From: Bacillus massiliglaciei
GTDB lineage: Bacteria > Bacillota > Bacilli > Bacillales > DSM-1321
Direction: 5' to 3'
Length of the DNA: 64,000 nucleotides
Assembly: GCF_900098925.1 (NCBI RefSeq)
Contig: NZ_LT622358.1
Location: 429,305 to 493,304, forward strand
The translations under genes and the position numbers were made by a program. Shown piece after piece: positions 54,033 through 63,412 of this stretch (the first letter of the stretch is position 1; the number at the start of each line of letters is the position of its first letter). Under the pieces are notes generated by a model. That model made no database searches and had not been told where the DNA came from. It worked only from the letters and a program-made list of their open reading frames with translations.

Positions 54033-54056
54033 AATTATCTGTAGAGGGGGCCTTCT
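54033..54056 (+). terminator. Right half of the split terminator
   Basis: The second target duplication followed by GTAGAGGGGGCC and TTCTTT; pairs with 51581-51593 only across the 2.4-kb IS. Confidence 0.85.
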
Positions 54057-54077
54057 TTATTACCTTTTTCGTATCAT

Positions 54078-54644
54078 TTACGGATGAAGAGTCAGAGATT
54101 TGATCGTTTGGTTCCTATTGTGCGGTTTCACTAAATAAATTGTGGACGGTTTATTTTCATGGAAGAGAGTATTAGGCAGCGGGAGAATCACTTCTTTTCT
54201 TCCTGAAATCCGAATCTCCATTTGAACTTTCATTGGATAGACAGGTAAATAGTGACTGGCTTCACTGTAGGATAATGATGCGAAGACGACATCTCCCTCT
54301 GTAATGGCAATATCATAAAGCGCATGCGGTTCTGCCAAGTGGATGAATCGAATGGCCGATTCTCCTTCTGGAACCGATGGGTAGTCAGTGAACAAGAAAG
54401 ATTGAAAAGTATCCTTCGCAGAAGTTAAACAAAACGTATAATAGTTCCCTTCTGACACATCAATATTTGCGGACATGAGGGGTGAATGCCCATCATCATT
54501 GGATAGCACTTCAACCAGGTAACGTCCTGGGGGCAGTTTATTATATAATATTGAATGTCCGAATACATACTGTTTTGCCCCCCCAATAACCTTAAACGAA
54601 ACAGTTCCTGTCGCGGCAGTAATAAAACGGATGTTTGCTTTCAT
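54078..54644 (-). CDS. DUF4397 domain protein
   Basis: A 188-residue protein with two repeats of the DUF4397 beta-sandwich type (ANIRFITAATGTVSFKV and AIRFIHLAEPHALYDIAI). Many relatives are exported, but no signal peptide is visible here. A GGAGGG site precedes the ATG. Function unknown. Confidence 0.82.
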   Translation of the reverse strand: MKANIRFITAATGTVSFKVIGGAKQYVFGHSILYNKLPPGRYLVEVLSNDDGHSPLMSANIDVSEGNYYTFCLTSAKDTFQSFLFTDYPSVPEGESAIRFIHLAEPHALYDIAITEGDVVFASLSYSEASHYLPVYPMKVQMEIRISGRKEVILPLPNTLFHENKPSTIYLVKPHNRNQTIKSLTLHP

Positions 54645-54956
54645 TAAAGCATTCCCTCCGAAAGTAATTTAAATAGCGGCAATCTTGCAAAGGATGTGAA
54701 TTCTGGTGAGATAAAGCTCCATGCCGCATGCTTTGCATCTGTCACATAAAAAATGGCTGCCTGAACTAAACTGCCGGCTTTGGAGACACTATTATGGTGA
54801 AAATAGTCTTAGTTTATTTTATTGGATATTCACCTTCATTATGACTTGCGAAGGCTGGATGGAGGAAAAGCTAATTGGCATATTATTTTACTTCTTGCCC
54901 GAAAAACGATAAAATTTTTGCAACGGCAAGCATATGCAAGGCGAAAGGAGAGTATC
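54645..54956 (+). other. Spacer before msrA
   Basis: About 310 bases between divergent genes. A probable msrA promoter is TTTACT, 17 bases, TAAAAT near 54887-54915. No gene seen. Confidence 0.35.
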
Positions 54957-55490
54957 ATGGCGAAACAACTTGAAAAAGCTACCTTTGCGGGCGGCTGTTT
55001 TTGGTGTATGGTCAAGCCCTTCGATGAACAGCCTGGAATAGAGTCGGTGATATCCGGCTATACCGGCGGCACGAAGGAAAAACCAACCTATGAAGAAGTG
55101 TGCAGTGAGACAACGGGGCACTATGAGGCTGTACAGATTACCTTTGATCCGGACGTGTACCCTTATAAAAAACTAGTCGAGGTATTTTGGCAGCAAATTG
55201 ATCCGACTGACGAAGGCGGTCAGTTTTACGATCGAGGCAGCTCTTACAGGACCGCAATTTTCTATCATACTGAAGAACAAAAAGCTGCTGCCGAAGCATC
55301 AAAAAAGGAGCTTGAGGAGAGCGGCCGTTTTTCGAATCCGATATACACTCCAATTCTTCCTGCAAAGCCGTTTTATCCTGCTGAAGAGTATCACCAGCAT
55401 TACTATAAAAAAAATCCGCTGCGCTATAATGCCTATCAAATTGGCTCAGGCCGTAAAGGCTTTCAAGAAAGGCATTGGAAAGGAAGATAA
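54957..55490 (+). CDS. msrA: Peptide methionine sulfoxide reductase MsrA
   Basis: Repairs methionine-S-sulfoxide. Catalytic motif GGCFWCM at about residues 14-20, then [16 protein letters not shown] at 54957 with AAAGGAGAG gives 177 residues, the usual length. Co-transcribed with msrB three bases downstream. Confidence 0.96.
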   Translation: MAKQLEKATFAGGCFWCMVKPFDEQPGIESVISGYTGGTKEKPTYEEVCSETTGHYEAVQITFDPDVYPYKKLVEVFWQQIDPTDEGGQFYDRGSSYRTAIFYHTEEQKAAAEASKKELEESGRFSNPIYTPILPAKPFYPAEEYHQHYYKKNPLRYNAYQIGSGRKGFQERHWKGR

Positions 55491-55493
55491 TCG

Positions 55494-55919
55494 ATGGCTG
55501 ATAAAAAAGAATTAAAAAAGAAATTGACACCTATTCAATACGAAGTGACACAGAATAATGGCACAGAACCCGCATTTCACAATGAATTTTGGAATTTGGA
55601 GGAAGAAGGCCTCTATGTCGATATTGTCTCAGGTGAGCCGCTCTTCACATCCAAGGATAAATTCGATGCCGGCTGCGGCTGGCCAAGCTTTACAAAACCT
55701 CTTAAAGAAGAAGAGGTTCTGGAAAAATTGGATACCTCTTATGGAATGAGGAGAATCGAAGTACGCTCAAAAACGGCCGATTCTCATCTGGGGCATGTAT
55801 TTAATGACGGTCCGGGACCAAGTGGCCTTCGTTACTGTATCAATTCAGCAGCGCTAAGATTCATCCCGGTTGCTGACCTTGAAAAAGAAGGCTACGGTGA
55901 ATTTAAGAAACTGTTTTAA
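55494..55919 (+). CDS. msrB: Peptide methionine sulfoxide reductase MsrB
   Basis: Repairs methionine-R-sulfoxide. The catalytic Cys is in [12 protein letters not shown] near residue 120, with CGWPSF and [12 protein letters not shown] upstream. The paired zinc CxxC motifs of some MsrB proteins are absent, as in other bacilli. 141 residues. Confidence 0.96.
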   Translation: MADKKELKKKLTPIQYEVTQNNGTEPAFHNEFWNLEEEGLYVDIVSGEPLFTSKDKFDAGCGWPSFTKPLKEEEVLEKLDTSYGMRRIEVRSKTADSHLGHVFNDGPGPSGLRYCINSAALRFIPVADLEKEGYGEFKKLF

Positions 55920-55995
55920 CCTGTAAAGGCCGTGTTTTCAGGCTCTTTAGATTTGGAGTTCTCAGGGGCAGAAGTTGAATTTCTTAGAATATGAT

Positions 55996-56032
55996 GAAAA
56001 AACGTGTTGGAAAAATTCTAACACGTTTTTTT
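55996..56032 (+). terminator. Terminator after msrB
   Basis: AAAACGTGTT and AACACGTTTT stem with a ten-base loop and T tail. A 90-codon frame begins inside it and is not counted as a gene. Bases 56033-56275 hold no convincing gene. Confidence 0.85.
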
Positions 56033-56275
56033 GACGCAATTTATACTGCTTCTATATTACTTGAGTTATTCAGTAAGGCAGCAGGGCTTAAAATGCTGAC
56101 AAAAATACCTAAAACCGCTGTAATGCCCATCATTGATTCATTAGAATCCAAAAAGACAATTGAAATTTATCCTATAAATGTATCTTCACCAATAACAAGA
56201 CGTAATCTAGGTGGTGAGGATGTGCATAGCTATCTCTGTCTTGAAGAGCAGTCTTTTTATTAGTTGCTGACAAAC

Positions 56276-57370
56276 TTAACGATCTTCTGCCACAATACCC
56301 GAAATTCTGATGCTTGTCTGTCTGCTCTTGCTAAAAGGAGACTTTCCGTCTGATAAGACAAAGCGGATTTTATGAGACCGATCAGGAAGACCGTTAGCAA
56401 TATATAAATACCTTTCACGGGCAAAAGGCCACCAAGTACTGATAGTAGTGACAAAACGGCCGTCTATGTAGACATCCATCATGCCGCCTTCAGGAAAACG
56501 AAGCAGCTGAACCCCAACGGCTGTTCCGGTAAATGAATATTCTAAAAAACTATTCTTAGCAGCTGATGCTAAATATCGGCCTCTGATCTGAAAGCCTTCG
56601 TTTTGGGTTTCATTAAAAAATGCTTTTAGTTCAATATTTGCCTCTGGATGCAGCAGAGAAGGAATGGCAGCAACTGAAGCAGGTTCACTGGCCTTTTTTA
56701 AGAAGCGCTGATAGATCGCTTCGGCATAAAAATGATATCCTAGACTGTTTGGATGGACAAAATCCTTAGTAAGCTGTTTATCGGTGTAGCCTGAATTTTG
56801 GAAAATGGGCCGCAAATCGATATTTTCTGCCCCGTAATGCTGGGAAACCACTGCGATGGCACGTGCAAATTTATCATACTTCAGACTGCTTTCAGTCAAA
56901 GTATATAACTCAGCTTGCGGATATTCTTTTTTTACTTTTCTAAGGAGAGCTTCATATATGCTTTCGAAGTTTTCAACATCCATATACTTTCGGTCATTCT
57001 CTCCGAATACGATAAAAACTAAGTCCTTTTGACCGTCTTTTTTAAACTTGGTGAATTTATATAATCCTTCAAAAGCGGTGGCGCCGCTCTGAACAACGTA
57101 CTCGCCATTCCAGGAGCTTTTATGGTTTTTCCACATTTTTCTTTCTAAAACATTAAACCATTTTCCGCTTTCATCCGCTGCTCCGGATCCCCGGCCTATG
57201 CTGTCTCCAATCACCAGGTAGCGAATGGGCTGCTCCTCGCTGAATTTTTGGTAAACATTAATGCTTTCAGAGGAGCTGTACGTTTTTTCTCCGCCGTTAA
57301 ACGAATAAAAGGCAAATAAGATAGTGGCAGCAGCAATAATGCATATATATATTGGTCTGAATCTTTTCAT
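56276..57370 (-). CDS. Membrane-anchored SGNH hydrolase, 364 aa
   Basis: Signal anchor (residues 7-23) followed by an SGNH esterase domain: Ser57 in VIGDSIGRGSG, FGEND for block III, and DFVHPNSLGYHFYAEA with the Asp-His pair. The C-terminal 130 residues form a beta-rich domain (YLASAAKNSFLEYSF...), perhaps carbohydrate-binding. Probably deacylates envelope polymers. ATG at 57370 fits GGGGGAAAGTG; an upstream start is less likely. Confidence 0.85.
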   Translation of the reverse strand: MKRFRPIYICIIAAATILFAFYSFNGGEKTYSSSESINVYQKFSEEQPIRYLVIGDSIGRGSGAADESGKWFNVLERKMWKNHKSSWNGEYVVQSGATAFEGLYKFTKFKKDGQKDLVFIVFGENDRKYMDVENFESIYEALLRKVKKEYPQAELYTLTESSLKYDKFARAIAVVSQHYGAENIDLRPIFQNSGYTDKQLTKDFVHPNSLGYHFYAEAIYQRFLKKASEPASVAAIPSLLHPEANIELKAFFNETQNEGFQIRGRYLASAAKNSFLEYSFTGTAVGVQLLRFPEGGMMDVYIDGRFVTTISTWWPFARERYLYIANGLPDRSHKIRFVLSDGKSPFSKSRQTSIRISGIVAEDR

Positions 57371-57594
57371 CACTTTCCCCCAATTTCCTGGCAGTTTCAA
57401 TATCGGGTCCCAGCGATGAGGGAGAGACCCGCCTATACTCTGTTTCGCACAGATTCTCCATTATTATATCTCAATTATAATAAAGAGGAACGAGGAAAAT
57501 AAAATAATTGGGCTAATGCACATACCAAGGCGGGCTATTTTACATATGGTATGAGTGTAAAGAAGAATTTTGAAATTTAAGAGGAGTGAATGAA

Positions 57595-57747
57595 ATGTAC
57601 GGATATGGTTCCTGCTATGGTGGATATGGTTACGGCGGTGGATACGGCGGCGGAGGATATGGTGGCTGCGGTTTTGGCAGTGGCTTTGCTTTAATCGTAG
57701 TATTATTTATCCTGTTAATCATTATCGGCGCTTCCTTCTGCTTTTAA
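57595..57747 (+). CDS. YjcZ-family spore protein, 50 aa
   Basis: A glycine/tyrosine-rich head (repeats of GYGGGYGG, residues 1-28) and one membrane segment (about 29-48) ending in CF. This is the layout of the YjcZ/sporulation small peptides of bacilli. GAGGAG precedes the ATG. A sequence CATATGGTA at 57543-57551 fits the -10 pattern of mother-cell sigma K or E promoters. Confidence 0.85.
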   Translation: MYGYGSCYGGYGYGGGYGGGGYGGCGFGSGFALIVVLFILLIIIGASFCF

Positions 57748-57763
57748 CCGAATGTAATCTAAA

Positions 57764-57794
57764 ATCCGGCCTTCATTTGAAGGCCGATTTTTTT
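57764..57794 (+). terminator. Terminator after the yjcZ-like gene
   Basis: ATCCGGCCTTC and GAAGGCCGAT stem followed by TTTTTT. Confidence 0.9.
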
Positions 57795-57906
57795 GCGGTG
57801 AAATAGCTGCAGGGAGGGGAGTGTTTTAAGGGAAGAGCCTTGTTGGAAGGAAAGACGCATGCTACAATTACGAACGGATAAAATTATTTTTTTGGGGGCG
57901 GAATGG

Positions 57907-58881
57907 ATGAGACCTTCGGTTTTAAAGGCTGGAGATGAAATAAGGGTGATTGCGCCTTCTAGAAGCCTTGCCATTGTAAAAGGCGATCAAAGGAGCCTGG
58001 CTGAGGAAAGACTGAAAAACATGGGATTTAAGGTTACATACGGAAAAACGGCATTTCAGCATGATGATTTTTTTTCAAATCCAATTGAAGCAAGAATAAA
58101 TGATCTGCATGATGCTTTCGAGGATCAAGCGGTAAAGGGAATTTTAACGGCAGTTGGAGGCTATAATTCAAACCAGCTTTTACGGTATATTGATTTTGAA
58201 TTAATTGAGGATAATCCAAAAGTTTGGATGGGATACAGTGATATTACAGCCCTCTCACTGGCCATTTATAAAAAAACAGGACTTTATACATATTCCGGTC
58301 CTTTTTTCTCCACTTTTGGCATGAAAGCCGGTCACGAATATACCGTGGAATACTTTAAAAAGGCAGTAATGAGGGATGAAGTTTTTGAACTTGCTGAGAG
58401 TGAAACATGGAGCGAGGATTCTTGGCATCTTGAATCGAAGAACCGCACTTTACATCCGAATGATGGCTATCAGATCCTTCAGGAAGGAGATGGAGAGGGA
58501 ACGATCATTGCCGGCAACTTAAGCACCATCCATCTACTGCAGGGAACGGATTACATGCCTTCTTTGAAAGACAGCATTCTTTTCCTGGAGGAGGTTGAAG
58601 AAAGCCATCCTTTTAACTTTGACAGGCTTTTGCAGTCCTTGCTTCATCTGCAAGATGCAGCCGGGATTAAAGGAATTGTACTTGGCCGTTTCCAAAAGGA
58701 AACTGGGATGACTCCGTTTGCCCTTTCAGAAATTATTTCTTCCAAAAGAGAGCTTGCGGGGATACCGGTAATAGCGGATGCAAACTTTGGTCATGTGCAT
58801 CCTTTTGCCACCATTCCTGTTGGAGGAAAAGCCAAAATGTCTGCTGTAAATGGAAGAGCTTCCGTGTTTATACAACAATGA
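57907..58881 (+). CDS. S66-family LD-carboxypeptidase
   Basis: A 324-residue serine peptidase of family S66 (LD-carboxypeptidase/MccF). N-terminal LKAGDEIRVIAPSRS, the nucleophile Ser in MGYSDITAL near residue 117, and the C-terminal HVHPFATIPVGG with the catalytic His. Trims murein peptides or detoxifies aminoacyl-nucleotide antibiotics such as microcin C. ATG at 57907 follows GGGGGCGG. Confidence 0.9.
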   Translation: MRPSVLKAGDEIRVIAPSRSLAIVKGDQRSLAEERLKNMGFKVTYGKTAFQHDDFFSNPIEARINDLHDAFEDQAVKGILTAVGGYNSNQLLRYIDFELIEDNPKVWMGYSDITALSLAIYKKTGLYTYSGPFFSTFGMKAGHEYTVEYFKKAVMRDEVFELAESETWSEDSWHLESKNRTLHPNDGYQILQEGDGEGTIIAGNLSTIHLLQGTDYMPSLKDSILFLEEVEESHPFNFDRLLQSLLHLQDAAGIKGIVLGRFQKETGMTPFALSEIISSKRELAGIPVIADANFGHVHPFATIPVGGKAKMSAVNGRASVFIQQ

Positions 58882-58977
58882 TGCAGGCCTCTGGAAAGGG
58901 AAATATCCTCCAAGAGTACACATTTCTTTGATTTCTGCTATAATTGAACTAGATATTATTTTAGAAAAGGTGATTAT

Positions 58978-59304
58978 GTGTTATTGACAATACCGGCATC
59001 AATCCGATTAGAAAGCGTTCTTGCTGAACATAACAAAAAGGGACGTGTGACTCATGAATGTTATGTGTGCGGACAAGACACTTCAAATGGGGATGCAAGC
59101 AACATGAATTACTATAAGCTTGGAACAAAAAAAGTATGCTTATCATGCATAAAAAATGTTATTCGCCATCCATCCTTGAAACCGTACGAATACGTACATA
59201 CATCTTTAATAGATAAGGAAGAGTTTTATAAAAAAGTGCTGGTCATCTTAAAAGATGAAGAATACTTATCCAGCATCAGGGAGAAAGAACTTGCCCATTC
59301 ATAA
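58978..59304 (+). CDS. Two-CxxC zinc-binding protein, 108 aa
   Basis: Unrecognised cytoplasmic protein with CYVCG near residue 28 and CLSC near 58, likely one zinc site. GTG start with AAAAGGTGA upstream. No functional clue from neighbours. Confidence 0.65.
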   Translation: MLLTIPASIRLESVLAEHNKKGRVTHECYVCGQDTSNGDASNMNYYKLGTKKVCLSCIKNVIRHPSLKPYEYVHTSLIDKEEFYKKVLVILKDEEYLSSIREKELAHS

Positions 59305-59314
59305 TTCAAAATAG

Positions 59315-59348
59315 GCATTCAAACCAAAGGTTTGGATGTCTTTTTTTA
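59315..59348 (+). terminator. Terminator after the two-CxxC gene
   Basis: GCATTCAAACC and GGTTTGGATGT stem followed by TTTTTTT. Confidence 0.82.
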
Positions 59349-59389
59349 TTCTGGTGTTATTTAGGGGGATCTTGTAATGAAAAATGGAC

Positions 59390-59436
59390 GGTCATAAAAA
59401 AGCCCGCTCTTCTCAGGAGCGGGCTTTTTTATGACC
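59390..59436. terminator. Large bidirectional terminator-like hairpin
   Basis: Bases 59390-59409 and 59417-59436 are a perfect 20-bp inverted repeat (GGTCATAAAAAAGCCCGCTC) with a seven-base loop, ending in A and T tracts. It isolates the dhb operon from upstream genes. Bases 59437-59640 show no feature. Confidence 0.88.
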
Positions 59437-59640
59437 ATTTTCCAAAAATTCCTCAGACAACTAACATGTTCACTTGGGTCTATTGTTTTATTCTTTGTTT
59501 TTTGTTTATGAGTATTTCAACTCATCAAAAACCAGTGATCAACAAAGTTTTTCTGTGTAATTGGCTTTTTTATATGCTATCAGCCTTGTTTAATCGACTT
59601 ATTTTTCAATGTATTTGAACTTATAAGTCTATTTTCATGG

Positions 59641-59696
59641 TTGACGAAAAAGGAAACGAGTACTAAAGTGAATTTATGATAATGATAATCATTCTC
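59641..59696 (+). promoter_or_regulatory. dhb promoter region with Fur box
   Basis: GATAATGATAATCATTCTC (59678-59696) matches the 19-bp Fur consensus at all but two positions. A promoter candidate begins at TTGACG (59641). The operon should be repressed when iron is plentiful. Confidence 0.9.
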
Positions 59697-59743
59697 ATTA
59701 TTACTTGCAATGGAAAGTCAATCGGAAAGGCGATGTTAGTAAA

Positions 59744-60532
59744 ATGGCAGAGAATTTGCTTAAAGGAAAGGTTGCTCTCGTGACGGGAGCTGCCCAGGGG
59801 ATCGGTGAAAGTGTTTTGCGTACCCTTGCAGCAGAAGGAGCTGCGGTAGCAGCAGCGGATCAAAATCCTGAAAAATTGGAAAAGGTGACTCAATCGCTTG
59901 TAAATAGAGGGCTTAGGGCCAAAGGATTTCCGTTAGATGTCACAGATCCGCAAGAGGTAGAACGCACTGTGGAGGCAGTAGAGAAGGAGCTTGGACCCAT
60001 TGATATCCTGATTAATGTTGCGGGTGTGCTGCATCTTGGCTCTATAGATTCTTTTCATGATGAAGAATGGGAAAAAACATTCTCCGTCAACACAAACGGA
60101 GTTTTTTATATGTCACGTTCCGTATGCAGAAGAATGAAGGCAAGGAAGAATGGAACGGTTGTTACTGTCAGTTCAAATGCGGGCAGCATGCCGAGGGCTT
60201 CTATGGGTGCATATGCCGCATCCAAAGCGGCAGCTACAATGTTTACGAAATGTCTGGCTCTTGAAATGGCTGAGTATAATGTCCGCTGTAATATCGTCTC
60301 CCCAGGATCGACCGATACCGATATGCAGCGACAATTATGGAGTGAGGGAAAAGGAGCCGAAGCTGCAATTGCAGGTTCCCCGGAAGTATATAAAGTGGGG
60401 ATTCCCCTAGGAAAGATAGCCGTTCCTGAAGAAATTGCTGAAGCTGTTCTTTTTCTGGCATCGGAGAAGGCAAGCCATATCACGATGAATAATATTGTCG
60501 TAGATGGCGGAGCTACACTGGGAGTACAGTAA
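59744..60532 (+). CDS. dhbA: 2,3-dihydro-2,3-dihydroxybenzoate dehydrogenase DhbA
   Basis: SDR that makes 2,3-dihydroxybenzoate for the catecholate siderophore bacillibactin. Cofactor motif [10 protein letters not shown] near residue 14, NVAG near 90, Ser and YAASKAA active-site residues near 145-160. 262 residues from the ATG at 59744, as in B. subtilis DhbA (261). First gene of the operon. Confidence 0.95.
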   Translation: MAENLLKGKVALVTGAAQGIGESVLRTLAAEGAAVAAADQNPEKLEKVTQSLVNRGLRAKGFPLDVTDPQEVERTVEAVEKELGPIDILINVAGVLHLGSIDSFHDEEWEKTFSVNTNGVFYMSRSVCRRMKARKNGTVVTVSSNAGSMPRASMGAYAASKAAATMFTKCLALEMAEYNVRCNIVSPGSTDTDMQRQLWSEGKGAEAAIAGSPEVYKVGIPLGKIAVPEEIAEAVLFLASEKASHITMNNIVVDGGATLGVQ

Positions 60533-60563
60533 TAATACCCATATGATAAGTGGAGGGATGGAA

Positions 60564-61763
60564 ATGGCAGTTCATGAAATCGGAAAAAGCATGAATTTAT
60601 TTAATCAATATACAGAAGGAGATGTGTTTTTAGCTTCTCCTGGCAAAACCCTTCTGGGTGAAGGCACGCTTGCTGTCTTGAATGAAGAAGAGCAAAAAGG
60701 AATGAAAGTTGAGGAAAAGGTATACCGCCTAATTGAAATAGCGAAGGAAAAAGGCAGCACCAATCCGGTTGTAGCTGGCGCCATTCCTTTTGACATCAGC
60801 AAGCCGGCAAAATTAATGGTTCCGCTGCATTCTTATTTCGATGAGACGAAACAGCCAAAAATTGAGGAAGAGGCAGGCATTATGACGAATCATTTCAGTA
60901 TTGTACCTGTCCCGGGAGAGGCGGTATTTGAGAAAGGTGTCTCGACATGTGTGGAGTACATAAAAGCAGGAATTTTGAAAAAAGCGGTGCTTGGCAGAAC
61001 GCTGCTTGTCCATCAGGATGAGCCTGTCCGTATTCAGCCATTGCTGGGAAGACTGTTAGATGCAAATCCCTCAGGATACACCTTTGCAATTCCTATACAA
61101 AACGAAGGGGAGCCTCAGAAAACATTGATTGGAGCAAGTCCTGAGCTGCTTGTCTCCAAAAAGGGAACAACTCTGCATGCCAATCCGCTGGCAGGCTCAA
61201 GGCCAAGAAGCAATGATCCGGCTGAAGACCGCAGAAGGGCTGAGGAATTGCTTGTTTCTGAAAAGGACCTGTATGAGCACTCAGTCGTGGTTCAAGCTGT
61301 CGAAGCCGCCCTTGAGCCGCTGTCCCGTTCTTTGCATGTGCCAGATAATCCGTCCGTGATTGCGACAGAAACAATGTGGCACCTGTCAACTGAAATTACA
61401 GGCGAAATCCTGAACGCTGATGTTCATTCGATTGACTTGGCTGCAGCCCTCCATCCAACTCCTGCCGTGTGCGGTACACCTGTTAATCAAGCGTTTCGGT
61501 TCATTAAAGAGATTGAGCCTTTTGACCGCGGCTTTTTTACCGGCATGATTGGCTGGAGTGATGAAAACGGAGACGGTGAATGGGCTGTAACGATCCGATG
61601 TGCTGAGGCCGAAGGGAATACCCTGCGTTTGTTTGCCGGTGCCGGAATCGTCGGAGATTCCCAACCAGAAGAAGAAAGGAAAGAGACCGGAGCAAAATTC
61701 CAAACGATGCTCCAGGCATTGGGTCTGGGTTCTTCTGAAGAAAGGGAGGAAAAAACATGTTGA
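60564..61763 (+). CDS. dhbC: Isochorismate synthase DhbC
   Basis: Chorismate-utilising enzyme of 399 residues that opens the 2,3-dihydroxybenzoate pathway. Motifs: [10 protein letters not shown], the HLSTEITG active-site region, [13 protein letters not shown] and [19 protein letters not shown] at 60564 follows GGAGGGATGGAA. Overlaps dhbE by seven bases. Confidence 0.95.
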   Translation: MAVHEIGKSMNLFNQYTEGDVFLASPGKTLLGEGTLAVLNEEEQKGMKVEEKVYRLIEIAKEKGSTNPVVAGAIPFDISKPAKLMVPLHSYFDETKQPKIEEEAGIMTNHFSIVPVPGEAVFEKGVSTCVEYIKAGILKKAVLGRTLLVHQDEPVRIQPLLGRLLDANPSGYTFAIPIQNEGEPQKTLIGASPELLVSKKGTTLHANPLAGSRPRSNDPAEDRRRAEELLVSEKDLYEHSVVVQAVEAALEPLSRSLHVPDNPSVIATETMWHLSTEITGEILNADVHSIDLAAALHPTPAVCGTPVNQAFRFIKEIEPFDRGFFTGMIGWSDENGDGEWAVTIRCAEAEGNTLRLFAGAGIVGDSQPEEERKETGAKFQTMLQALGLGSSEEREEKTC

Positions 61764-63382
61764 CTGGCTGTACACCATGGCCTGCTGATTTAGCGGGTTT
61801 TTACAGAGATACAGGCTGCTGGAGAGGAGAAACATTTGGCGGATTTTTGGCCGAACGTGCCAAGAAGCTTCAGGATAAAATTGCTGTGAAGGATTCTGTC
61901 AAAACTCTCACTTATAAAGAGCTGAATGCTAATGCCGACAGACTGGCCTCAGGGTTCAGAAAACTCGGAATTGAAAGAAATGACAGAGTCGTTGTCCAGC
62001 TTCCAAATATTACGGAATTTTTCGAAGTATGCTTTGCCTTATTTCGACTGGGAGCTTTGCCGGTGTTTTCCCTGCCGCTTCACAGGAAATCTGAAATCAC
62101 TTATTTCTGTGAATTTACGGAAGCGAAAGCATATATCATATCGGATCACTATGATGCCTATGATTACCGGACTCTTGCCAGAGAGGTAATGGCCGCAGGA
62201 ACTGGTTTACAGCATGTCATTGTTGCCGGGGAAAGCGAAGAATTCATCTCTCTTGCAGAGTGCTATAGCAATCGGGAGCCATTGCCTGAGATCTCCCCTG
62301 GTGACTTAGCCTTTTTTCAGCTGTCAGGAGGAAGTACAGGCCTTCCGAAGCTGATTCCGAGGACGCATGATGAATACATTTACAGCTTAAGAAGAAGTAC
62401 GGAAGTTTGCCGGCTGGGTGAAGAGACCGTTTATCTGGCAGCTTTGCCTGTTGCCCACAATTTTCCGATGAGTTCTCCCGGCGTTTTTGGCGTGCTGTAT
62501 GCGGGGGGAGAAGTGATTCTTGCCCAAAATGGAAGCCCTGACGAGACGTTTCCTCTTATCGAAAGCAAGAGGGTAACGATTACTTCGCTTGTCCCTCCGC
62601 TGGCACTGATTTGGCTGGAAGCCGTGAAAAGCCGGCGGCATGATTTTTCAAGTCTTCAGGTTCTTCAGGTTGGCGGTTCCAAATTCAGTGCGGAAGCTGC
62701 AAGAAAGGTAAGACCGGCGTTTGGATGTACGCTTCAGCAAGTATTTGGCATGGCTGAAGGACTGGTAAATTACACAAGACTTGATGATCCGGAAGAAGTG
62801 ATCATTGAAACTCAAGGAAGGCCGATGTCGCCATTTGATGAAGTGATCATTGTCGATGACGAAGACCTTGAAGTGCCTGTCGGGACAGTCGGCCATCTTC
62901 TGACAAAAGGCCCTTATACCATTCAAGGCTATTATAAAGCGCCGGAGCACAATCTTAAAGCCTTTACGAAAGACGGTTTTTACCGAACCGGTGACATGGT
63001 CCGGCTTACAGAGGAAGGAAATCTTGTTGTGGAGGGCCGGGATAAAGACCAAATTAACAGGGGCGGAGAAAAGATAGCGGCTGAAGAAGTGGAAAATCAT
63101 TTACTTGCCTGTGAAGCTGTCCATGATGCAGCAGTCGTAGCGATGCCGGATGCCTTTTTGGGCGAAAGGTCCTGTGCCTATATAATCGCCAGAACAGAAG
63201 AAGTATCAGTTTCGGAATTAAAACAATTTCTGCGAAACAGGGGGATCGCTTCCTTCAAAATACCGGACCGTATTGAATTTGTTCAATCATTTCCATATAC
63301 GGCGCTTGGAAAAGTAAGCAAGAAAGAACTGAGAAAAATGATCGCAGAAAAGCTTAATGGCAGCAATAAAGTCAGTCTATAA
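61757..63382 (+). CDS. dhbE: 2,3-dihydroxybenzoate-AMP ligase DhbE
   Basis: Stand-alone adenylation enzyme (541 residues) that activates 2,3-dihydroxybenzoate and loads it onto the DhbB carrier domain. Core motifs: [14 protein letters not shown] near residue 195, [12 protein letters not shown], and the C-terminal [11 protein letters not shown] and GKVSKKEL with the catalytic Lys. Confidence 0.96.
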   Translation: MLTGCTPWPADLAGFYRDTGCWRGETFGGFLAERAKKLQDKIAVKDSVKTLTYKELNANADRLASGFRKLGIERNDRVVVQLPNITEFFEVCFALFRLGALPVFSLPLHRKSEITYFCEFTEAKAYIISDHYDAYDYRTLAREVMAAGTGLQHVIVAGESEEFISLAECYSNREPLPEISPGDLAFFQLSGGSTGLPKLIPRTHDEYIYSLRRSTEVCRLGEETVYLAALPVAHNFPMSSPGVFGVLYAGGEVILAQNGSPDETFPLIESKRVTITSLVPPLALIWLEAVKSRRHDFSSLQVLQVGGSKFSAEAARKVRPAFGCTLQQVFGMAEGLVNYTRLDDPEEVIIETQGRPMSPFDEVIIVDDEDLEVPVGTVGHLLTKGPYTIQGYYKAPEHNLKAFTKDGFYRTGDMVRLTEEGNLVVEGRDKDQINRGGEKIAAEEVENHLLACEAVHDAAVVAMPDAFLGERSCAYIIARTEEVSVSELKQFLRNRGIASFKIPDRIEFVQSFPYTALGKVSKKELRKMIAEKLNGSNKVSL

Positions 63383-63412
63383 AATATCAAAAAAGAGGAG
63401 CGTGTTTTCAAA

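Noticed and set aside
55991-56263. 90-codon open frame after msrB
   Set aside because: Its start lies inside the msrB terminator and the frame has no ribosome binding site or family.
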